DNA of 64,000 bases from a virus, in IMG/VR virus record IMGVR_UViG_3300045974_000399, positions 17,908-81,907 of that record, one strand, 5' to 3'. The translations under genes and the position numbers were made by a program. A model generated the notes under the pieces. That model saw only the letters and a program-made list of their open reading frames with translations, did not search any database and was not told the DNA's origin. Below are positions 58,462 to 64,000 of this stretch, in pieces (position 1 is the first letter of the stretch; each line of letters starts with the position of its first letter).

Positions 58462-58998
58462 TTACTCCGGCATCATGAAGTCGTAGATGTCCATTGTTGC
58501 ACCAGTACGATTGATATCCGACTGCAGATGAATTTGAATCTGGCAAATACCCGCGGGAACAGTGAACTTCAACTCCTGGAAGTTGGTGTAAGGCGCCGCG
58601 GGTTTTCCAGGGAATGGAGCATTCCACAGTTTACCCACACACGATCCACAACCCAGCATATCGGTAGATATATACACCGCTAGAAACTGGTTGCTGAGTT
58701 TCAGACAACGTGCTTTTAGCGTAGCCTGGCCACCCTTGTTAGTGGCGGGTAACACCTTAGACAGCATGTAGGTATTGCCGGTATTACTACCGACAGGCAT
58801 GTTCGGGGGCTGCGGATCATTCCAGTAGTTACCTGGACGCGCTGACAGTCCCACTACATTGTTCGGACCCAGTTGTGGGAAGGAAAATGTTGGGGGGTCT
58901 GCCACAGGCTTCGCAGGTTTGCACAACTGGTTCCACGTGCCATTGTTGAGGGTCAAGTTCCAGCCATTGAGGTCTGCCTGTCCGAATTGTGATTTCAT
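58462..58998 (-). CDS. Beta-rich protein of unknown function (178 aa)
   Basis: It starts MKSQFGQADLNGWNL. Aromatic and beta-rich with a central 'CGSC', it looks like a jelly-roll binding domain ('NFQELKFTVPAGICQIQIHLQS'). It lacks the leader. It may be a virion decoration; no family recognised. Confidence 0.65.
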   Translation of the reverse strand: MKSQFGQADLNGWNLTLNNGTWNQLCKPAKPVADPPTFSFPQLGPNNVVGLSARPGNYWNDPQPPNMPVGSNTGNTYMLSKVLPATNKGGQATLKARCLKLSNQFLAVYISTDMLGCGSCVGKLWNAPFPGKPAAPYTNFQELKFTVPAGICQIQIHLQSDINRTGATMDIYDFMMPE

Positions 58999-59051
58999 CC
59001 TAGTCTCCTCGTTTATGCAGTTAGCTGCGGTTTATAGGGGACATCTATGGC

Positions 59052-59079
59052 GCTCTAGTGAGCTGGAACCCACTAGAGC
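59052..59079. repeat. Inverted repeat in the gap after the 805-aa gene
   Basis: GCTCTAGTG and CACTAGAGC flank a ten-base loop. No T run follows, so it may be a weak terminator or a processing signal. Confidence 0.45.
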
Positions 59080-59090
59080 ACCCGGGTTAA

Positions 59091-61508
59091 TCATGCTAGA
59101 TATTTATTGGCGGATATGGTGCAGGATTCCGTTCCAGCGTTCCACGTGGCGAACACGTCACCGCTAAGCTTGGAAGTATACACATAAGGCTGGCCACGCT
59201 TCTGACCGGGCTTTGAGGTGAACTCGGACATGCCAGCACGCTTCAGAACCGACTCAAAGAGGTAAGAGGTCTCGAACGTGCCCTTGCCAGAAGAGTAAAT
59301 GCCACCGCTGCCATTGAGCACACGTATCCCATCCAGATTGGCGATTATCTTATCGAGCCCGTAGGTAGCAGTGGGTTGCACTGTAGCCTTAGGCGCGACT
59401 GACCGGGGCGGCTTCGTGCCCAGGTATTCGATAGAGTTCTTGAGCCCCAGCTTCTGGATGATCTTGTCCATCTTAGGTTTCTTGCCAGGTGCCAGGATGC
59501 CCTCGACTTCACGCCCGCCACGCAGCCAGATAGATGTATCATCCCCGAAGTCCACCCGAAAGTCCGATCCTTCTTGTTCGGAGTCCTGGATGTCGTAAGC
59601 CTCCATAATGTCCTCAAGAAAGTCCGCGGCGTCCACAATCGGCTTGGTGATTGACTGCTTCGGCTTGTCCTCATGCTTACCTGGGACATTGTAGGCCAAC
59701 ACCCTCCCGACCTTCTTGGGGTAGTCATAGGAGAAGCCCAGGAGACCAAGGTTAGGGTCTGTCCACTGATACATTGACCAGACTGCTTTGGTCATCCCTG
59801 GATCACTTGAGCCACGGCCTGCGGTTATCGGAGCTTTGAGCTTATCAACTACAAAGCTCCGAACTACCTCAGCTTGACCTCTAGTCAGCGTGAGGTTAAC
59901 CGTGTCTACAGCGGTAGCGCTATTGTGCGTGGACACTTTCAGCGCGCCTTTGAGGCCCATCGTCTTAGCCCACGCTGCCAGATCGGCTTCGGTGCAGAAT
60001 GGAGTCTTACTGGTCTTGACCACCGGAGCCGCTGCAGCAGGTACTTCCGGAGCAACTACCGTCCGGCGCTCTTTGGTGGGCAGCGGAGGAACATCGCCTT
60101 CAACACGTACACGCTTGGCAGGTGAATCGCCGTAGACGTAGCCGCCCATATCCAACCATGAGGCCAGATCGCCAATCCACTGGCTGGCTTTGTACGAATG
60201 AAGGGGTGACCCTGGAGTTGAAGAGCCGTTGCCGTTGCCTACCCCACCGAACTGACGTGACCGAAGGAACCACTCAGGGCCAGACCGGTTGGTGCCCTGT
60301 GAGTAGCCTGTGGTGTAGGAGAACTCTTCCGGGAAGGTGTAAGAGCCCTTCTTGTTGTAGAACACCAACGACCAGATGGGAGACGTGTGGCGGTCGCCCG
60401 GTTGATCTTTAACTACCTTGGACTTGAATGTCTGCCCTTGAATCTGATACTCAAACTTGTTGGCGGTGCTGGAAGGACGAGTGCGACCTGGCGGTCGAGA
60501 AGGTCGGCCTGGACCAAGAACTTTCTTTACCTTCGGCTCGTGCCCAATAGGAGTGGTGCGCTCATCTACTACCTTAGCGGACTTCCCACCTTTCTGGGTT
60601 ACGGTTACAAAGAACGTTGTCTCACTGACCCAGAACTTAACCGATAGGTCAGGCGAAGTCCAAATGCGCTTGTTCTTCTCGGTGAAACCCTGCTTCGTCA
60701 GAAATACCTTGAACTTAGCCAGTTCCTTTTCGCCGAACAAGGCGACCTGCTTGATGAAGGTCCCCTCCGGAGCTGAAGCCCAAGGATGGAACCCCAGACC
60801 CTGCAGCTTGGTGGTTAAGTTACGCATGCCGATTGTGTCTGTTGAGGGTCCTTTTTTCACCGCAGGAGCAGGTCCCGGACCACGAGAACTCTTGGTGTAG
60901 GTTATCTCTGAATTTAAGCCCGCTTTCTTAATCGCGGGTTCAACTACATCTTCAAGAGATGCATCCAGAGAACCACCTACGGTTGTGCCATCCACTTTGA
61001 TTGTCTTACCGAGGATGTTCAAACCGTTTTTACCCTTAGGGGTTCCAACAGCGTCCAACGGGGTCAATACTTTGTTAAGGATCGTGATGAGCTTGGCCCA
61101 GCGAACTGCAGTTACTTTCGACCACTCTTTGGTAAAAGCGTTAACCGCGGGTACCGCCTTGGCAGGAGCAGGCGTATTGTCAGTAGCAGCGTTCAGTTTC
61201 TTGAGGAACCGTAGCCACGCTTTCATGTCGTAGCCGGCGATGCTGCTGGACTTGAATGACCCTGCTTTGAGGAACTTGATCTCGTGCTTGACACGCTTGC
61301 CAGCTACCTTGAGCGTGAACTCCAAGTTGTACCCTACGTCTTTGGCCCGGACACCCATCTCGGTCTTCAGGAACGCACGAATAGTATCTCGGTCAGTCGC
61401 AGGCACACCCTTCCCTTTACTTGTGCCAATCTTAAGCACCCTGGGCGCGGCAGCAGGGGCTTTAGCACTCTCTTCCTTCATCTTCATTGATACCGATACT
61501 ACTCTCAT
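59091..61508 (-). CDS. Large leader-bearing multidomain protein (805 aa)
   Basis: It begins MRVVSVSMKMKEESAK. Several small alpha/beta domains are joined by Pro/Ala/Lys linkers. One near residues 655-700 ('DFRVDFGDDTSIWLRGG') is shared with the protein at 62891-63772 ('GFKIDFGDDGTIYTKNG'). Basic overall, with G/C-ending codons suggesting strong expression. It is the largest leader-bearing protein and could be a major internal head protein. No family recognised. Confidence 0.7.
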   Translation of the reverse strand: MRVVSVSMKMKEESAKAPAAAPRVLKIGTSKGKGVPATDRDTIRAFLKTEMGVRAKDVGYNLEFTLKVAGKRVKHEIKFLKAGSFKSSSIAGYDMKAWLRFLKKLNAATDNTPAPAKAVPAVNAFTKEWSKVTAVRWAKLITILNKVLTPLDAVGTPKGKNGLNILGKTIKVDGTTVGGSLDASLEDVVEPAIKKAGLNSEITYTKSSRGPGPAPAVKKGPSTDTIGMRNLTTKLQGLGFHPWASAPEGTFIKQVALFGEKELAKFKVFLTKQGFTEKNKRIWTSPDLSVKFWVSETTFFVTVTQKGGKSAKVVDERTTPIGHEPKVKKVLGPGRPSRPPGRTRPSSTANKFEYQIQGQTFKSKVVKDQPGDRHTSPIWSLVFYNKKGSYTFPEEFSYTTGYSQGTNRSGPEWFLRSRQFGGVGNGNGSSTPGSPLHSYKASQWIGDLASWLDMGGYVYGDSPAKRVRVEGDVPPLPTKERRTVVAPEVPAAAAPVVKTSKTPFCTEADLAAWAKTMGLKGALKVSTHNSATAVDTVNLTLTRGQAEVVRSFVVDKLKAPITAGRGSSDPGMTKAVWSMYQWTDPNLGLLGFSYDYPKKVGRVLAYNVPGKHEDKPKQSITKPIVDAADFLEDIMEAYDIQDSEQEGSDFRVDFGDDTSIWLRGGREVEGILAPGKKPKMDKIIQKLGLKNSIEYLGTKPPRSVAPKATVQPTATYGLDKIIANLDGIRVLNGSGGIYSSGKGTFETSYLFESVLKRAGMSEFTSKPGQKRGQPYVYTSKLSGDVFATWNAGTESCTISANKYLA

Positions 61509-61529
61509 ACGCCTGTCTCCTTTAACCGC

Positions 61530-62144
61530 TTAATAGTATTGACCTTGATTCTTTTCGGTATCGAAATAAGCAAGTCTCTCACTCCGCTTGCTATGCGGGT
61601 TTACAACCGAGTAGACCCAAGAGTCCATCGACCCGAACCAGACTTTGGTGACCTCATTCGGATCGTAGACGCTGTGTATCTGCTTCTCCAGATCTTCTAT
61701 CCTGGTGTAAACCGCTTGCTTCTTGGATGAGGCTGTTTCACCTGAGCCAAGCGTAAAGGTAATGTCCAGGTTACGAAGCTTTATATCTTCGTGCGTCCGC
61801 AACTGGTTGAGATAATACAGATCGAGCTCACTCCCGCTGATACCTTTGGGTGCGGGTTTCCAGTGCGGCTCTTCCTCGATTAGGCCCTTCAGTCGAACCC
61901 AATCAGCTGCCTTGATCTCACCTGACCAGCTATAGGGTCCCAGCTGCTTGAGATGAGCATTGGTGTTATACATCTCATCAGTCAGGTAGAATACCTGCTG
62001 CATTATGGCAGTTGCCTTCCTGCGGGAGAAATCTTCCCCGGACTGATTCTCAACACCGGAACGCAGCGCCTCAATAACCTTGGGGGTTGTCTCAACTTGA
62101 AACTTAAGGGATGCCGCTGCTAGGGCTATGTGCAAGGTTCTCAT
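61530..62144 (-). CDS. Leader-bearing protein, tandem paralogue A (204 aa)
   Basis: It begins MRTLHIALAAASL. Residues ~20-135 align with the C-terminal half of the neighbour at 62160-62888: 'LKQLGPYSWSGEIKAADW' against 'LKKAGPNRWAGEIGGSDM', then 'QLRTHEDIKL' against 'QFRTHEALDL'. A tandem duplication is likely. No family recognised. Confidence 0.7.
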   Translation of the reverse strand: MRTLHIALAAASLKFQVETTPKVIEALRSGVENQSGEDFSRRKATAIMQQVFYLTDEMYNTNAHLKQLGPYSWSGEIKAADWVRLKGLIEEEPHWKPAPKGISGSELDLYYLNQLRTHEDIKLRNLDITFTLGSGETASSKKQAVYTRIEDLEKQIHSVYDPNEVTKVWFGSMDSWVYSVVNPHSKRSERLAYFDTEKNQGQYY

Positions 62145-62159
62145 TCCATCTCCTTTTTG

Positions 62160-62888
62160 TTACCGAAGTTCAAATTTAGCTTTGACCCAGTCAAGGTCAA
62201 GCGCTTCATGAGTACGGAACTGGTCCAGTATCTCCAGAGTGGCTGCGTCGCCTTTCAACTTAGGCGACCTCTCCCAACCCTGCTTGTCAAGATACTCTTG
62301 AAACTCCAGCATATCCGAGCCGCCGATTTCACCTGCCCACCGATTGGGCCCTGCCTTCTTAAGGTTGGGGTTAATGGTTGGCCCGTCATCAAAGGCAAAC
62401 AGATCAGTAACCAGCTCGATAGCTGTTGCTTCATCCGCCGAGTTATCCTCGTCCATATCAGAGATAGCGGACCTTATCTCTTCAATTGTCTCTGGCGGAA
62501 CAGTTATGTAGAACTTAACTGCAGGACCGGCTTTGCGTGGGGATACTTTCGTCTTGGATTTAGGGGCGACCTTACCCTCTAGCGTTGCCATCATTGCCAG
62601 AAGACCAGCATCGCCCGTTATCACCCCTACGTCCCTGTAAGAGTCGGCTATCCCCCGGAACTCCCGCACTTGCTTGAAGTGAGTAGTAGCGGTCTTGATA
62701 TCCTTCTTCTTGAGACACAGCAATCCCGCAGAAAACTCTTTGAGAATACCCTGCTTATCAGGAGGGCTTTTGAACCTGGCCTTCGCTGCTCTTAGGTTCT
62801 TTTCCAGAGCAACAATCAGCGCGGGCAAGAGTGGAGAATCAGCTATAGCAGCATCGTCCCCGGCTAGTGATATGTGCAGGGTTCTCAT
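62160..62888 (-). CDS. Leader-bearing protein, tandem paralogue B (242 aa)
   Basis: It begins MRTLHISLAGDDAAIA, sharing its first six residues with paralogue A. It has an extra helical domain before the common domain. The ATG lies just past the upstream stop, with GAGGTGG as ribosome binding site. Confidence 0.7.
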   Translation of the reverse strand: MRTLHISLAGDDAAIADSPLLPALIVALEKNLRAAKARFKSPPDKQGILKEFSAGLLCLKKKDIKTATTHFKQVREFRGIADSYRDVGVITGDAGLLAMMATLEGKVAPKSKTKVSPRKAGPAVKFYITVPPETIEEIRSAISDMDEDNSADEATAIELVTDLFAFDDGPTINPNLKKAGPNRWAGEIGGSDMLEFQEYLDKQGWERSPKLKGDAATLEILDQFRTHEALDLDWVKAKFELR

Positions 62889-62890
62889 GA

Positions 62891-63772
62891 CTAGACCACC
62901 TCGTAGCGCAGACCGTTACCTTCGGCTGCTCTCTGGATAAAATCCTTGTCGAGCTTGCTGCTGAGCTCTCCAGTTACCGCACCGTTTTTGGTGTATATCG
63001 TTCCGTCGTCACCGAAGTCGATCTTAAACCCACCACCGGGCCGCATATTAACTTCGCACTCGAACTCATTCTCAATAGTTTTGACAAACTTCCGAGTAGT
63101 AGGAGTACCTTTCGGGGCGGGAACAGCAGGTGCGGCAGGCACACGCCGTGCTTTGGGAGCCATGATACCTTTGCTAAGCAGGTCCATGGAGAAGTTCTTT
63201 AGGGCTACGCTGCCAGATCCGACCTTGGTCTCATAGTGAACAGTGTCATTCACAATGGTAACCTGCATCGGGCTATTTCCCTTGACGATGTACCCTGCGT
63301 ACTGACCCTTGAAGCTAGGGTCCTTAGTGTTATCCACAAACCCGGACTCGGTAAGCTGAGCCACTACGCTTTTGAGCAGGCGGGCGTTAGCGGACTTCAC
63401 CATCTTCGAAGGTTTTACTTCAGTAGTGGCAGGACGGTTGTCTGCTTTGCCAACCTTAGGCACCAACTTCTCTGCTTTGATGGGCTTGATCTTGACCCGG
63501 GTAATCCAGTGTGGGATGCTCTGTGCTTTCCCATAAGGAAGGAACGTAGCCGCCCAGTGCTTAACTTCGCTGGGGTGGTCTTTCGGAGCGGTAAGAATCT
63601 GGCCATTGCCGAACTTCTTCCACGTCCAGCCTGTGGCCAAGCAGTAGGTTACCAGCTCATCCAGCTGCTTCACAGTCAGTCCCAGTTGCCTGGCGCTCTG
63701 CTTCTTCAACAGCGTGAAGTCAATCTTGGCTACAGCCGCTGTCTCTACACTTGATAAGGTTACTCGTCTCAT
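62891..63772 (-). CDS. Leader-bearing protein (293 aa)
   Basis: It begins MRRVTLSSVETAAVA, the clearest leader of the set. A Lys/Pro-rich linker follows near residues 95-125. The C-terminal domain ('GGGFKIDFGDDGTIYTKNG') is shared with the 805-aa protein. It is the first gene after a 228-base gap with a promoter-like motif. No family recognised. Confidence 0.7.
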   Translation of the reverse strand: MRRVTLSSVETAAVAKIDFTLLKKQSARQLGLTVKQLDELVTYCLATGWTWKKFGNGQILTAPKDHPSEVKHWAATFLPYGKAQSIPHWITRVKIKPIKAEKLVPKVGKADNRPATTEVKPSKMVKSANARLLKSVVAQLTESGFVDNTKDPSFKGQYAGYIVKGNSPMQVTIVNDTVHYETKVGSGSVALKNFSMDLLSKGIMAPKARRVPAAPAVPAPKGTPTTRKFVKTIENEFECEVNMRPGGGFKIDFGDDGTIYTKNGAVTGELSSKLDKDFIQRAAEGNGLRYEVV

Positions 63773-64000
63773 TGTGTTCTCCTTTGGTTCGTTTCGGTTA
63801 TAAGTTAATTACGAAGACCCTGGACGTCCACACCCAGTATACGCCGAGTTCGGACACCCTGCGGTAGCCTTGAGTTTACTATGCTTGCCCAGAGAGTCTG
63901 CTTGGTATTCACTGGTATCTCGGGTGTCTACGTCTACCTAGATTAACTAGCTACTAGTGAGTGGGTAGCACAGTTATATAAGCGAAAGAGGCCCCAATTA
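63773..64000. promoter_or_regulatory. Non-coding leader region at the right edge
   Basis: No open frame is visible on either strand. A copy of the recurring motif (TCGTAATTAAC on the minus strand, 63804-63814) lies about 35 bases before the first leader-bearing gene. Several short CTAG-containing inverted repeats occur near 63938-63960. I read it as the promoter region of the right-hand block. Confidence 0.4.

Noticed and set aside
63938-64000. tRNA-like sequence near the right edge on the plus strand
   Set aside because: A stretch resembles a D-arm (AGC-x-CAGTT...), but the D-stem does not pair and no anticodon or T-arm is within the window. Sequence beyond 64000 would decide.
1-64000. CRISPR arrays, insertion sequences and integrase or attachment sites
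   Set aside because: I saw no regularly spaced direct repeats, transposase motifs or tyrosine/serine recombinase signatures; the only mobile element is the homing endonuclease in the split terminase.

Overview
The window is a contiguous piece of a large tailed phage with a contractile tail (myovirus), possibly of jumbo size. Every gene I can support lies on the minus strand, so the operon order runs from high to low coordinates. Morphogenesis genes are easy to recognise: a terminase large subunit split by an intein, portal, prohead protease, scaffold, HK97-fold major capsid protein, tail sheath, tail tube, a tail chaperone with a probable +1 frameshift, a tape-measure protein with an NlpC/P60 domain, gp25-like and J-like baseplate wedges, and a tail fibre. 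The host cannot be named from sequence alone. Phage copies of a ferritin, a CorA-type channel and a stand-alone response regulator suggest a host in which iron, magnesium and two-component signalling matter.

Layout from right to left. (1) 63.8-50.1 kb: a long block of mostly unrecognised, often Lys/Ala-rich proteins. Nearly all begin with the same short leader, roughly M-R-[K/R/V/T]-[V/L]-x-[V/I/L]-[S/A]. The block includes a likely ADP-ribosyltransferase, a helical-repeat protein, a response regulator and two small membrane proteins. (2) 50-44 kb: zinc-ribbon proteins, CorA, a SprT-like metalloprotease, an A-T-x repeat fibre, a 2H phosphoesterase resembling the anti-CBASS enzyme Acb1, and small proteins. 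(3) 45.0-36.6 kb: the fractured terminase (TerL-N/IntN, free-standing Vsr-like endonuclease, IntC/TerL-C), a ParB/sulfiredoxin-like protein, a metallophosphatase, an MmcB-like nuclease and the portal. (4) 36.6-25 kb: prohead protease, a set of large fibre or receptor-binding proteins in an unusual place, and small leader-bearing proteins with the ferritin. (5) 24.9-14.4 kb: scaffold, capsid, neck, sheath, tube and tail chaperone. (6) 14.4 kb-1: tape measure, baseplate, tail fibre, an unknown protein and a truncated radical SAM enzyme at the left edge.

Two candidate undescribed systems stand out. First, a tail-fibre protein ends in an alternating Cys-Thr run, and two genes downstream sits a radical SAM enzyme with CxxxCxxC and GGEP motifs. 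Cys-to-Thr thioether chemistry is known in SCIFF/ranthipeptide maturation, so the fibre tip may be post-translationally cross-linked. Second, more than twenty otherwise unrelated proteins share an N-terminal leader. This resembles the capsid-targeting sequence that carries T4 internal proteins and Alt into the prohead for cleavage by the prohead protease. If so, this phage packages a large protein payload, possibly including an ADP-ribosyltransferase and an anti-CBASS-like phosphodiesterase, for delivery with the DNA.

Regulation: a recurring intergenic sequence, TCGTAATTTTAGG on the coding strand, precedes several transcription units and looks like a phage promoter. Strong inverted repeats follow several operons.
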